Part shown: in pieces, positions 54,966 to 64,000 of the stretch
Numbering within the stretch: the first letter of the stretch is position 1
How the letters are laid out: each line of letters begins with the position of its first letter
Source of the DNA: Zunongwangia profunda SM-A87
GTDB lineage: Bacteria > Bacteroidota > Bacteroidia > Flavobacteriales > Flavobacteriaceae
Length of the DNA stretch: 64,000 nucleotides
Reading direction: 5' to 3'
NCBI RefSeq assembly: GCF_000023465.1
Contig: NC_014041.1
Span: forward strand, 4,765,501-4,829,500
Notes under the pieces: generated by a model
The model's input: only the letters and a program-made list of their open reading frames with translations
What the model was told of the DNA's origin: nothing
Database searches by the model: none
Made by a program: the position numbers and the translations under genes

Positions 54966-55418
54966 TTACTCTACTAACTTATAATAAAGATAAGGTCCAT
55001 CGCAAACTATCCAGCTATCATTTATCAGTTGGCTATCGGAGAAATGAAGATACTCCAATTTAGATTTTCTATTACAACTTGCTATTAAATCAGACTCTTC
55101 CAGATATTCGAGAATTATAAACTCGCGCTCATCAATTGAATAAGTACCTTCCGCAATAATCGTTTCATCTTCGATTTTGGATTTTTTTTGAAAAGTAAAG
55201 TCTTCATTAAAAATATAACTCTCAGCCTTACCTTCAACTTTTGTAACTTTAGCATTAGGGATCATTGCCGCTCGTGATGCGACTAATTTCCATTCCTGCG
55301 GAAAATTAGTTGCAGAGAAATCTACTACTGTAAACTTTTCCGGTTCCTGTTCATCTTTATCGCAAGAAATTAAAATGAGTGAGAATAGACAAAGCATAAT
55401 AGTTACGATATTTTTCAT
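54966..55418 (-). CDS. lipoprotein, lipocalin-like
   Basis: 150 residues. Lipoprotein signal (VTIMLCLFSLILISC) with DKDEQEPE after the Cys. The body has the short beta-strand pattern of lipocalin-like Bacteroidota lipoproteins: FPQEWKLVAS, AESYIFNEDFTF, AEGTYSIDEREFIIL. A Cys pair (ASCNRKS and WIVCDGP) may form a disulfide. Function unknown. Converges with ahcY. Confidence 0.7.
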   Translation of the reverse strand: MKNIVTIMLCLFSLILISCDKDEQEPEKFTVVDFSATNFPQEWKLVASRAAMIPNAKVTKVEGKAESYIFNEDFTFQKKSKIEDETIIAEGTYSIDEREFIILEYLEESDLIASCNRKSKLEYLHFSDSQLINDSWIVCDGPYLYYKLVE

Positions 55419-55667
55419 AATGTATTTGATTTCTAATTAGATACAAAAAACAGCAAGAGGTTGCGTCTAAAATATGAATTCTTAGAATATTAATACTAAC
55501 AGGTAATGATTGTTGTAATAAAGTTAATACTAGGTCTTCCTTTAGTTTCCAAATCTGTTTAGAGGCGTTAAAAAACTTTAAAGATTCATAATCTCAGGTT
55601 AAACCAGGAATATACACAAAAATTATCCAACCTGTAATCGTAGTTTAGAAGTTCAAAAAAAATAATT

Positions 55668-56684
55668 ATGAAGAATTTTAAACACCTATTTTTAGCGGGC
55701 TTAACCACTATTACATTAGCCTCTTGTAGTGACGACGATGATGGAATAATCGACACCGATGACGGAATGGAAGTCGATGCTCCAATGTTATTTGCCACAA
55801 CCCATTCTGGTAATATTGCTGGATACAATTTGGACACGGGAGATTCATATTCCCTAAGTTCTGATGCTAACGATGCTGAAGGTATCATTTACGATGATGA
55901 TGCAGATGCATTAATTGTTGCTTCCCGAGATCCTTTAGAAATTCAGTATTATAGCGAAGTAAGCATGTGGGACGATACAGCTGATGAAGCAATGGCAGAA
56001 TTTAAAAGCTCTAGCGATGTTATGAGCCCTCGTGATATCGCAATCTCAGGAAATATGGTTGTAATTTCTGATAATGCCGATATGAATGGTGACGATGATG
56101 ATGCTCCAAACGGACGTTTCTTTATTTATACCAAAACGGCTGACGGAATGACCCTCAGAAATACCGTAAGCGTAGATTTTAATGTTTGGGGTATCGAGTT
56201 TGATGATGATAGACTTTATGCTGTAGTGGATAATACTAACATGTTAGCAAGTTTCGATAATTTCCTGTCTAATTCTGGCGACGGAATGGTAGAAGCGACT
56301 AAAATGATTGCACTAGAAGGTATTGAAAGAACACATGGTTTAGATTATGATGATGGTACGATGATCATGTCTGACATTGGTGATGCTGGCTCAGATGCTG
56401 ATGGCGCACTACATATAATTAGAGATTTTGACACTAAATTTAATAATACCGAGGACGGAGAAATGCTAGCTGTAGGCAAACAGGTAAGAATTGCCGGCAC
56501 CACCACAATGCTAGGAAACCCGGTAAACGTTTCTTATGATGAAGATTCTGGAATGATATACGTAGCCGAATTGGCTAACGGAGGCGGAAGAGTTCTTGCT
56601 TTTTCCGATGAAGATTCTGGAGATGCTACTCCTACTATCAATAATATGCTCAGCGGAGTTTCTGCCGTATATTTTGAAGACTAA
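55668..56684 (+). CDS. lipoprotein with beta-propeller-like repeats
   Basis: 338 residues. Lipoprotein signal (LFLAGLTTITLASC) followed by an acidic Asp-rich stretch (SDDDDGIIDTDDGMEVD) typical of surface export in this phylum. The mature part has repeating segments with GYNLDTGDSY, ISDNADMNGDDDD, and VSYDEDSGMIYVAE, suggesting a YncE/NHL-type propeller; the many Asp residues could bind calcium. Substrate unknown. Own terminator at 56703-56731. Confidence 0.7.
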   Translation: MKNFKHLFLAGLTTITLASCSDDDDGIIDTDDGMEVDAPMLFATTHSGNIAGYNLDTGDSYSLSSDANDAEGIIYDDDADALIVASRDPLEIQYYSEVSMWDDTADEAMAEFKSSSDVMSPRDIAISGNMVVISDNADMNGDDDDAPNGRFFIYTKTADGMTLRNTVSVDFNVWGIEFDDDRLYAVVDNTNMLASFDNFLSNSGDGMVEATKMIALEGIERTHGLDYDDGTMIMSDIGDAGSDADGALHIIRDFDTKFNNTEDGEMLAVGKQVRIAGTTTMLGNPVNVSYDEDSGMIYVAELANGGGRVLAFSDEDSGDATPTINNMLSGVSAVYFED

Positions 56685-56702
56685 TTTTATATAATTCAGT
56701 AT

Positions 56703-56731
56703 AAAAAATCTCGCTAATGCGAGGATTTTTT
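56703..56731 (+). terminator. terminator of the propeller lipoprotein gene
   Basis: A-run plus CTCGC (56710-56714) pairs with GCGAG (56719-56723) and the T-run, one bulged G. Confidence 0.8.
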
Positions 56732-56737
56732 GTTTTA

Positions 56738-57142
56738 TTACTTTATCCCAACCGAATCATACACCTGCACTCGCTTCCATAAATTCTCGGATTCTTCGAT
56801 AAACTTTAAATGCGCTTTCTCTTTTTGATATTTATCCTGAATTTCTTTTGAGGGAAAACTTAGTATTAAAGAATAGGTAAAGGACCCATCGACCACTTCT
56901 CGCGGTGTTCCTGCCGGTTCTCCAATAAATTTGGTCTTCGCATACAAACTATTTTCCATGAATTTGTTTAAAGATTTTAGAAAATCGGCTCGATCCTGCT
57001 CGCTGTCTGGATTGTTAAGCCAAAAATAGACCACGTGGGTAAAGTTTTTATCAAATTCTCGTTGTTGATGTTCTTGCGCCTTCATAGTACTAAAAGTTAA
57101 GAAGAAAAAAAGTCCCAGCCCTATCTTAAAAATTGTTCTCAT
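56738..57142 (-). CDS. exported Dabb-domain protein
   Basis: 134 residues. Signal peptide (IFKIGLGLFFFLTFSTMKA) and a stress-responsive A/B barrel (Dabb) domain: FTHVVYFWLNNPDSEQDRADFLKSL and VDGSFTYSLILSFPSKEIQDKYQ. Dabb proteins form small dimeric ferredoxin-like barrels; roles vary. Secreted versions are common in Flavobacteriia. Monocistronic after the phytase gene. Confidence 0.85.
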   Translation of the reverse strand: MRTIFKIGLGLFFFLTFSTMKAQEHQQREFDKNFTHVVYFWLNNPDSEQDRADFLKSLNKFMENSLYAKTKFIGEPAGTPREVVDGSFTYSLILSFPSKEIQDKYQKEKAHLKFIEESENLWKRVQVYDSVGIK

Positions 57143-57211
57143 ACTTATCCAAATTTCATTTTGCTTAAAAATACAATTTTAAAACTGAAAGATAGTCGTC
57201 CTTCGGAAAAC

Positions 57212-57247
57212 AAAAAATGCCGGTAAACTAAATTTTACCGACATTTT
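57212..57247 (-). terminator. phytase gene terminator
   Basis: AAAAAATGCCGGTAAA pairs with TTTTACCGACATTTTT with one mismatch; T-run on the minus strand. Confidence 0.85.
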
Positions 57248-57264
57248 TATTTAGAATCCAACAT

Positions 57265-58293
57265 TTATTTTTCAGCCTCTACCGGCTTTTTTAATCGGCT
57301 TAAATCATGATAAAAGAAATTCTTTTCTCCGTTATCGTTCATAGAAACAAACAAACCATTGGGGAATTTATCTCCCAGGGAAGCCGTGGTTACTTCACAG
57401 CCATCGGTTTCTGTAGTTCCTAAATTCAGCGCATATTCAAAACTGTTATCTTCCCTATTAAAGAAATTAAATGTTCCTTGTTGCTGGTTAGAAACTATAA
57501 TCTGCCCCTTTCCATCAGGATATGTAGAAATAGCAATGCCCTCGATATCATCTTTAAAATGTTCTGCGCCAAAAATGGCTATTTCTTTATTACCCATATC
57601 TGGCTCGGCATAATATTTACGAATACCATCGCCTTCATCAGAGCAATATACAAATCCGAGTTCATCGTCTACAGCAATTGCTTCGATTTCCTTTTTCCCA
57701 CTAAACAATCCAAATTCCCGAACTAACTTTGGTGTAAATCCCTTTTCTGAAGGCACTAATTCGATCTGATGTAAATAGCCTTCTTTAGGCCCGTTTTTAC
57801 GGCCAACGATAGCATAGGTCTTTCCAGATTGTGGTGATTTATAGATCGAAACCCCCATAGGCAAACTCATTTCGTTCTCCCGAGTATCCTGAAAGACCTT
57901 AAAACCACCATTATCAAGGGGCTTCATATCTGGCACCGAGAAAACTCTGATTTGTTCTCTTTCCCTTTCAGTAAAAATCATAATGTCTGTTACGGTACTA
58001 TCAGAAAGTTTTACATCATACTCCACATCTACATTATTAGGGCGCTTAAAGTTTCTCATGGTTTTAGCTTCGATAACCTTTCCATCAAGATCGAAAGCGT
58101 AAATTGCACCATCGGTATCTTTATCGGTTCCAAAAACAATGCTTTCTTCAGGGTTTTCCCTGTTTACCCAAATTGCCGGATCATCGGTGTCATGTAATGT
58201 TTTTTCAGTAACCACATCTGGAGCGATTTCTGGTAATTGCTGGCCGCAAGAGGCTAACATTAGGCAAATTAGGATCGATTTTATTCTACTCAT
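57265..58293 (-). CDS. beta-propeller phytase, lipoprotein
   Basis: 342 residues from the ATG at 58293, which gives a clean lipoprotein signal (IKSILICLMLASC). The BPP family motifs are DDPAIWVNRENPEESIVFGTDKD near the start, RPNNVDVEYD, and EAIAVDDELGFVYCSDEGDGIRKY with calcium-binding acidic residues. It releases phosphate from phytate or similar esters, probably at the cell surface. The TonB receptor gene lies 98 bases upstream on the same strand, a pairing known in marine Bacteroidota. Confidence 0.92.
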   Translation of the reverse strand: MSRIKSILICLMLASCGQQLPEIAPDVVTEKTLHDTDDPAIWVNRENPEESIVFGTDKDTDGAIYAFDLDGKVIEAKTMRNFKRPNNVDVEYDVKLSDSTVTDIMIFTEREREQIRVFSVPDMKPLDNGGFKVFQDTRENEMSLPMGVSIYKSPQSGKTYAIVGRKNGPKEGYLHQIELVPSEKGFTPKLVREFGLFSGKKEIEAIAVDDELGFVYCSDEGDGIRKYYAEPDMGNKEIAIFGAEHFKDDIEGIAISTYPDGKGQIIVSNQQQGTFNFFNREDNSFEYALNLGTTETDGCEVTTASLGDKFPNGLFVSMNDNGEKNFFYHDLSRLKKPVEAEK

Positions 58294-58391
58294 TATATTT
58301 TGTTTTAATTTCAAGTACCATCTTCAGGCGTACATGCCAATACTTAAAATTGTATATTTTTAAATTATTTTTTTACTGCAACACTTAGGCT

Positions 58392-61247
58392 CTAGTATAG
58401 ATCATATTTAAGGCCAAAAGTTAAACGCTGGCTATAGTATTCCATTTGCATGGTACGATTAGAAACTCCCTGATAATAACGTAATGGCTGATTGGTGATA
58501 TTATTAAGATTGGCGAAGATCCTCAAGTTTTTATTGATTGAATACGACATATTAAAATCTAAGAAGAACTGCTCGTCGTAATAACGATCCTGAAAAGCAT
58601 TACCTCCTAACTCATCCAAATATGCATCAGAGAAATTAGCTGAAAGTCTTGCACTAAATCGCTTATCAGAATACGAAAGTGATCCGTTAAACATATTTGG
58701 CGAAGATCCAGGTAGCGATAATTCATCTTCCCTTAGGTCACCATCTTCGTTTCTAATGCCGTTTGCTTCAGAATGTAAGTACGTATAGTTAAGATAAATT
58801 CCAAAATTTTTAGCAAATCCAGGTAGAAAATTTAATTGTCTTTGAAAAGAAACCTCAGCGCCGTAGATATTGGCTTCATCACCGTTTAAAGGCTGAAAAA
58901 GATCGTAACCGGTCGCCTCATCTTTACTGATATAGGTGTATACAAAATCTTCGATATCTTTATAGAAAAGCCCTCCTGAAAGAATCCCAACAGACTTGAA
59001 ATAATACTCAGCCATAAAATCAAAGTTCATCGAGGTTGAAGGATTCAAATCTGTATTCCCAACAGAGATTTCTTCATCCTCGTTATTTACTGCACGATAG
59101 GGCACCAGGTCGATATAATTTGGACGCGCTAAAGTATTGGTCCAGGCAAAACGAACTACAGTGTTGTCATTTAAATTATACTTAAAATGCACCCCGGGTA
59201 AGATATTTGTATAATTGCTCTCATCCCTTACAGGAGTAGCATCTTCAAAATCTCCATCTTCGTTAAAAATTAATTCGTTTCCTAAACTATTAATGTGAGT
59301 AGCTTCTAAACGTACACCTGCTAATATTGAAAGTTTTTCAGATAATTTTTGATTAGCCATTACGTAACCAGCATATACATTCTCTTCGGCTTCAAAATTC
59401 TCCTCAAGGTATTCCTCTGGTAAATCTTCACTGCTAAACTGACCTGAATTAAGATCTAAAGAACCTAAATATTCTGGTGACGTAAAGAATCCCGGCCGGT
59501 ATTGCTGCCCAGCAAGAAAATCGTTTCCATCTTTTACGACAACCTCTGTTTGAGCCATATTTTCAAATCCATTTTCCGGCTCATATTCAAAGAAATTATT
59601 ATCTCTTCGCTTGTTTTTAAAACGCCCTCTTACTCCAAATTTCACAATTCCAGAACCCTGATCAAACAAGTCGGCCGGCAATTCGATATTCGCGAATACA
59701 TTAATATCTTCTTCTTCGGTATACTGATATTCTTCTGTTATTTCTTTTAACTCAAAATCTGAAGGAGAAGTAGCATTAACTGGAGTATGTAATGGTTTTT
59801 TAGGATTAGTTCCGTTATTTACCATATATTCGGCTTCCCAGCTAATATAGCGCTCGTTAGGCCGCTCTTCTGATGCCTTTGCGTAAGATCCCATCCAATC
59901 AAATTTCACATTACCAAATAAATGATCACCCCCCAGGGTATAATTTTGCATCCGCTGATCTTCCAATCTGCGATTCTGGATTCTTCCGCCAGGAATACCA
60001 CCTTTGGTTTCTCTTTCTGCTTCCGCAGGAAAACGTACCAGATTACCATTAGTGATTGTAAAGTCTCCTTCACTGATATCTTCACCATCTAAAATTTCTG
60101 AAGCATAGGCAAAACGATTTTCACGATCGTCACGCCAGTTATACATCGACTTAAAATAAAGACTGTTGTTATCGTTAAAATCGTAATTTAAATTTGCCGA
60201 GAAACTTCTCCTAACCCGTTGTACTAAGTATTTTCTAATCTCGAAAGCGCTGGCATAAGGATTCACGTCTACCGATTCCAGAATATCATCTCCCTCTGCA
60301 TCCTGCATTCCAGTATTGTACTCAAACTCATCAGACCATTCAGCTTCTACGTTATCAGATCCAAAATCATTATCATTAATAGAGGCCGAAACCATAAAAC
60401 CTAACTTACCATCTTTAGTTCGATCGCCCACCAGAAAAGATCCGCTTAGAATTCGTTTATCGGTAATAAAATTAACACCTGATCCTAGGGTTGCCGCTAG
60501 CCTAAAATCCTCTGGCGCTGATCTGGTGACTAAATTTACAGATCCTCCAAGGGCATCGGCATCCATATCTGGGGTAACTGCTTTGCTTACTTCGATTGTC
60601 TGGATCATATCAGATGGGATAAGATCCATCTGCACATTACGGTTATCCCCTTCAGCAGAGGGAATACGGCTACCGTTTAGGGTTACTGAGTTAAGCTGCG
60701 GCGCCAAACCTCTTACAATAATGTTACGGGCTTCTCCCTGATCTACCTGCATAGTAATTCCGGGAATTCGCTTTACCGCATCCCCAATATTGGCATCCGG
60801 GAATTTACCAATTTGCTCTGTAGAAACAATATTGGTGATATTTGGCCTGTTTTTTTGCGCATTTAATGCTCGGGCCTGGGCACTTAAACCTCCTCCTAAT
60901 AACTGTACTGTTTCTAAAGTTGTGGTAGAAGAATTTAGAACAAGATCAATATCTAAAGTTTGATTTGCAGTAACACTTACTTCTTTATTTAAATCTTTAT
61001 ATCCTAAATATTTTACCACTAAGGTATAAGCTCCTTCCGGTATTTCTACCAGGGTAAAATTACCGTCAAAGTCGGTTGTCGTTCCTTTATTAATCTCTGG
61101 AATCATCACTGCAGCACCCGGAACGTAAATTCCTGCTTCATCTGCAATATTTCCCTTAATTACGCCTGTTTGCGCTTGCAAAAAACTATAGTTTAGAGCT
61201 ACAAAAAGCGTTACAAGTAAAAGTTTAAAGTAGTTTTTTCGATTCAT
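58392..61247 (-). CDS. TonB-dependent receptor paired with phytase
   Basis: 951 residues. Signal peptide (FKLLLVTLFVALNYSFLQA), carboxypeptidase-D regulatory-like domain (GVIKGNIADEAGIYVPGAAV, about 28-110), plug (IPGITMQVDQGEARNIIVRG, LNSVTLNGSRIPSAEGDNR), and a long barrel ending RLTFGLKYDLY. This belongs to the long TonB receptor group without a SusD partner. With the phytase downstream and a TPR-LuxR regulator upstream it probably imports inositol phosphate or released products; inference from context. Confidence 0.92.
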   Translation of the reverse strand: MNRKNYFKLLLVTLFVALNYSFLQAQTGVIKGNIADEAGIYVPGAAVMIPEINKGTTTDFDGNFTLVEIPEGAYTLVVKYLGYKDLNKEVSVTANQTLDIDLVLNSSTTTLETVQLLGGGLSAQARALNAQKNRPNITNIVSTEQIGKFPDANIGDAVKRIPGITMQVDQGEARNIIVRGLAPQLNSVTLNGSRIPSAEGDNRNVQMDLIPSDMIQTIEVSKAVTPDMDADALGGSVNLVTRSAPEDFRLAATLGSGVNFITDKRILSGSFLVGDRTKDGKLGFMVSASINDNDFGSDNVEAEWSDEFEYNTGMQDAEGDDILESVDVNPYASAFEIRKYLVQRVRRSFSANLNYDFNDNNSLYFKSMYNWRDDRENRFAYASEILDGEDISEGDFTITNGNLVRFPAEAERETKGGIPGGRIQNRRLEDQRMQNYTLGGDHLFGNVKFDWMGSYAKASEERPNERYISWEAEYMVNNGTNPKKPLHTPVNATSPSDFELKEITEEYQYTEEEDINVFANIELPADLFDQGSGIVKFGVRGRFKNKRRDNNFFEYEPENGFENMAQTEVVVKDGNDFLAGQQYRPGFFTSPEYLGSLDLNSGQFSSEDLPEEYLEENFEAEENVYAGYVMANQKLSEKLSILAGVRLEATHINSLGNELIFNEDGDFEDATPVRDESNYTNILPGVHFKYNLNDNTVVRFAWTNTLARPNYIDLVPYRAVNNEDEEISVGNTDLNPSTSMNFDFMAEYYFKSVGILSGGLFYKDIEDFVYTYISKDEATGYDLFQPLNGDEANIYGAEVSFQRQLNFLPGFAKNFGIYLNYTYLHSEANGIRNEDGDLREDELSLPGSSPNMFNGSLSYSDKRFSARLSANFSDAYLDELGGNAFQDRYYDEQFFLDFNMSYSINKNLRIFANLNNITNQPLRYYQGVSNRTMQMEYYSQRLTFGLKYDLY

Positions 61248-61411
61248 TTTTTTGATTTTAAGAATACCCCAAAACTATATATTTCAACACTTTAGCTCTA
61301 AAAATAGGTAGCAACAAAGAGTTAACAAGTTGTTTTTTAACAGCTATATCAAGGCAACAATTAAGATTACTTTACATTACAGTAACTTTTTCTAAAAGGA
61401 GACCAGTTTTT

Positions 61412-62974
61412 CTAAAATTGAAGCATAAAATTCACTAATTCCTGCTTTGGTTCTATAGGTAGTTTTCGTCTTAATCGATACCGCGCCACCCGAACACTAT
61501 CTGGAGTTACTCTTAAGATTGCCGCAATTTCCTTTGAGGATAAATTAAGCCGAAGCAACATCGCCAAACGTAACTCGGTTGAAGATAGTTTTGCTGTTGC
61601 ACGTTTTGACAATTCTTTGATAAATTGCGGACGTATTTCCTGAAAGAAACTCATAAACTCCTCCCACTCCTGTTCTTCAGAAAGACTTTTATCCAATTCT
61701 TTCGCCAGGCTTTTAATTTTAGGAACCGGATCCATCGAGGAACGGGAGGCTAAATTTTGTAAAGTTGAAGAGGTTTCAGCTATCATTTTATTCTTTTGTG
61801 CCATATTCAGACTATATTTTGAAAGCGATGCTGTTTTCAACATAATTTCATCCTGAAGCTTTTTCTCTTCAATTGCTTTTCGATCTAATTCTAATTTCAG
61901 TAATTTTTGCTCATAAGCCTGAATTTTTGCCGATTCCTTCCGCTTTCTATTATAGAAGAAAAAAGAAATTCCGCTTAAAAGAATAAATAGAAAAACGCCA
62001 AAGATCAGCATATTCTGTTTGGCTTGGCTCACTTTATTTTCCTGTTTTAACAAAGCAATTTCAGATTCTTTTTGCCGCGTATCAAATATGGTTTGTAAGG
62101 TATTGAGCTGCTTAAAATTTTGCGAATAAAAGCCTTCTTCTTGCAATTGCTCATATATCACTCTGTGATCGTAAGCACTTTGATAGTCGCCCATTAAAGC
62201 ATAAGTTTTTGCCAAATCTTTATGTGCACTTTCTAACTGATGACGATCTTCAAAAAGTTCAGCCAGTTTTAAAGCCCTGTTAGTAAACATCATTGCTTTC
62301 TCATAATCTCTCGTTTTTCGATATACATCACCAAGATTATTAAGGACATTTATTCGGCCTTTATGATTAAGTTCGCTAAAAATGGTATTCGATATGGTAA
62401 AAAACCGAAGGGCTTTTTCAAACTGTTCTAAATCTTCATATATGCTTCCTATATTTTCATTTACTATAGCGATACCCAAACGGTCTTTAGCTTCAGTATA
62501 TAATTTTAAACTTTTATTTTGATGCTCCAGAGCTTTTAAGTAATTGCCTTCTTTTTCATAAGTGGTCCCCAAAAGACTTTCAGCCAGAGCAAGCTGCTCT
62601 TTTAATTTTTTCTTTTTAGAAATATTAATGCTTTCATTTAAGTATTCCCTGGATTTTAAATAGTTTTTTAAATTGATATAAGAAAGACCGATCTTATTCT
62701 TAATGCGTGCCTGCAATTCTGAGAAATCCTTATTTAATACCGAAAGTGCCTGATTGTACTGCTCAATAGCTTGCGTATTAATTTCTACTGAATGATAATA
62801 ATCCCCAAGCTGAACAAATTTTTCAGCAATTTTATAGGTATTGCCCTCAGCTATAGCTTTATCAAGTTCTCCTTTATATTCAAAAAATATGGAGTCGTTT
62901 AGATGTGACCCTCCATTTTGAGCAATCCCCGAAACAATAAATAGAAAAAAGAACCACTTCAAAAATAATCTCAT
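61412..62974 (-). CDS. TPR-containing membrane regulator with LuxR-type HTH
   Basis: 520 residues. Signal peptide (FLKWFFFLFIVSGIAQ), six or so tetratricopeptide repeats (about 40-290, e.g. YLKALEHQNKSLKLYTEAKD), a membrane segment (MLIFGVFLFILLSGISFFFY, about 325-345), a coiled coil, and a C-terminal HTH (LSSTELRLAMLLRLNLSSKEIAAILRVT in part) resembling LuxR/GerE. A typical Flavobacteriia one-component regulator: periplasmic TPR sensing linked to DNA binding. It lies 164 bases upstream of the TonB receptor and probably regulates it. Confidence 0.88.
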   Translation of the reverse strand: MRLFLKWFFFLFIVSGIAQNGGSHLNDSIFFEYKGELDKAIAEGNTYKIAEKFVQLGDYYHSVEINTQAIEQYNQALSVLNKDFSELQARIKNKIGLSYINLKNYLKSREYLNESINISKKKKLKEQLALAESLLGTTYEKEGNYLKALEHQNKSLKLYTEAKDRLGIAIVNENIGSIYEDLEQFEKALRFFTISNTIFSELNHKGRINVLNNLGDVYRKTRDYEKAMMFTNRALKLAELFEDRHQLESAHKDLAKTYALMGDYQSAYDHRVIYEQLQEEGFYSQNFKQLNTLQTIFDTRQKESEIALLKQENKVSQAKQNMLIFGVFLFILLSGISFFFYNRKRKESAKIQAYEQKLLKLELDRKAIEEKKLQDEIMLKTASLSKYSLNMAQKNKMIAETSSTLQNLASRSSMDPVPKIKSLAKELDKSLSEEQEWEEFMSFFQEIRPQFIKELSKRATAKLSSTELRLAMLLRLNLSSKEIAAILRVTPDSVRVARYRLRRKLPIEPKQELVNFMLQF

Positions 62975-63165
62975 GTTTGATTATGGATTTATAAATCGAC
63001 AAGCTAGCTTCTTAGTTTAAAAGAATGGTTAGGGAGATATTATAAAAAAGTAAACTTAAAAAAAGGAACAAACAGTAAAGTTCTCTGTATACCCAAATCT
63101 TTTTCTATCAAGTTTGTTAAGAAGTCACTATTCAATTTTGGCCATCAAGAAACAATCTTACAAAG

Positions 63166-63190
63166 AAAACTGTGGTAAAACCACAGTTTT
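63166..63190. terminator. hairpin upstream of the LytTR gene
   Basis: AAAACTGTGGT (63166-63176) pairs with ACCACAGTTTT (63180-63190); T-rich on the plus strand. It lies between two divergent genes, where a terminator is unexpected, so it may act as a leader attenuator. Confidence 0.55.
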
Positions 63191-63256
63191 TATGTGGTCT
63201 TACACAGGACTTATTAATGAGCCGTTTTTTAATTTCAAATTAAAAATTTAAGCTTT

Positions 63257-63988
63257 TTGCATTCTTATTTTATCATAGAAAACCATCAAACCACGATAAA
63301 AATCATTCAGGAAATCCTGGAAGAACAAGGTGAATATTATTGTATAGGAACAAGCGATGACTATGAAGAAGGAATGAACCTTATTTTAAAGCATCATCCG
63401 GACATGGTATTTATCAATATCGATCAGGTAGACATCAATACTCCAGATGTTTTTGCTTATTGCCGGGAAATGCAAAATTATATTACAAACAAGATATTTT
63501 TTATCGCTTTATCCAACGACGAGAGAAAAGCTTACCAGGCACTTAAAAATAAATTTTACGATTATATCATTAAACCTTTAAGGGAGCTTGATATTCGCAA
63601 AACGGCTATGCAGTTCTTAAAAGATCATAATGTATTGCCACCACAAACCTTATGCTTAAAATCCTATAAAGATTACACGATTTTAAAAATGAACGATATC
63701 CTCTTCTTAGAAGCCGATAACAATGCTACCGATTTTATTTTGGTTAGCGGAAAAAAGGTAAGTGCTTTTAAGACCCTAAAAACTTTTGAAGCTGTTTTAC
63801 CCGCTATATTTATTAGAATCCACCATAGCTATATCGTTAACACCGATCATATTTCTAAGATTAGCTTTGGAAAGCTCAAATGCTCTTTACATCATAACAA
63901 GATACACCTTCCTTTCTCTAAATCGTATCGACACAACCTCGACTATTTGGAAAATGCATTAGAGCAAAATGCTGTTTCCTATAATTAA
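63257..63988 (+). CDS. LytTR regulator with degenerate receiver domain
   Basis: 243 residues starting at TTG (no ATG fits without losing the first beta strand). The receiver fold is present (YFIIENHQTTIKIIQEIL; YDYIIKPL with the conserved Lys) but the phospho-accepting Asp is Asn at about 54 (VFINID), and the acidic pair is Glu-Asn. The C-terminal LytTR domain is complete (CLKSYKDYTILKMNDILFLE; FIRIHHSYIVNTDHISKI). It should bind DNA independently of classical phosphorylation. No kinase is adjacent in the window. Confidence 0.9.
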   Translation: MHSYFIIENHQTTIKIIQEILEEQGEYYCIGTSDDYEEGMNLILKHHPDMVFINIDQVDINTPDVFAYCREMQNYITNKIFFIALSNDERKAYQALKNKFYDYIIKPLRELDIRKTAMQFLKDHNVLPPQTLCLKSYKDYTILKMNDILFLEADNNATDFILVSGKKVSAFKTLKTFEAVLPAIFIRIHHSYIVNTDHISKISFGKLKCSLHHNKIHLPFSKSYRHNLDYLENALEQNAVSYN

Positions 63989-64000
63989 TAGAGACAACAG

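Overview
The window reads as chromosome of a marine-type member of the Flavobacteriaceae (Bacteroidota), of the Zunongwangia/Gramella/Salegentibacter kind; that genus-level guess comes from gene content and style, not from a search. Supporting signs are a type II-C CRISPR locus with 47-nt repeats, TonB-dependent receptors with carboxypeptidase-like N-terminal domains, DUF3098, DUF3127 and DUF4301 proteins, a DnaE with a fused proofreading domain, a TAnnTTTG-type promoter in front of rpsP, low G+C, and many dispersed intergenic repeats.

Layout. 1-5.6 kb: the end of cas9, then cas1, a small GIY-YIG nuclease gene wrapped in hairpin repeats, cas2, and a CRISPR array of 28 repeats and 27 spacers, followed by a possible tracrRNA and tRNA-Asp. 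5.8-9.0 kb: a DUF58 gene, then a repeat-rich stretch with a complete IS3-family element whose ends and 3-bp target duplication can be read. 9.0-18.8 kb: trxA, dnaE, a LytS/LytTR two-component pair, a DUF2383 protein, rpsP and rimM. 18.8-30.6 kb: a repeat-filled gap, leuS carrying an in-frame DUF559 nuclease domain, a panE-like reductase, the ftsX-DUF3098-uppP-truB cluster, an outer-membrane protein, a TonB-like protein, tag and a BASS transporter. 30.7-38 kb: aat, DUF3127, a flavin reductase-like gene, a histidine kinase, thioesterase, HIT protein, greA, a possible structured RNA, an AraC regulator and an SDR. 38-49 kb: a TPP-riboswitch-controlled TonB receptor, a hybrid kinase facing an NtrC-type regulator, arfB, DUF4301 and pnuC. 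49-64 kb: a small unknown three-gene run, an HxlR/NmrA-type pair, GGGP synthase and PPTase, ahcY, two lipoproteins, a Dabb protein, a phytase/TonB receptor/TPR-LuxR cluster, and a LytTR regulator with a degenerate receiver.

Most striking are two small nuclease genes, each bounded by palindromic DNA. The GIY-YIG gene lies between cas1 and cas2 and is flanked by five hairpins with conserved arms (CTTCGATA / CACTCAG) whose stems differ in sequence but keep pairing; a sixth copy lies alone near 8.8 kb. The layout resembles REPIN/RAYT elements but with a GIY-YIG protein. The DUF559 domain is inserted in frame as residues 291-443 of leucyl-tRNA synthetase, with C-run/G-run palindromes close to both junctions.

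Other intergenic DNA is littered with at least two further dispersed repeat families, and the IS3 element has landed inside one copy. The rest is ordinary core gene content. Limits: no homology search, folding program or comparison genome was used, so family calls rest on recognised motifs, and RNA and mobility claims are hypotheses.
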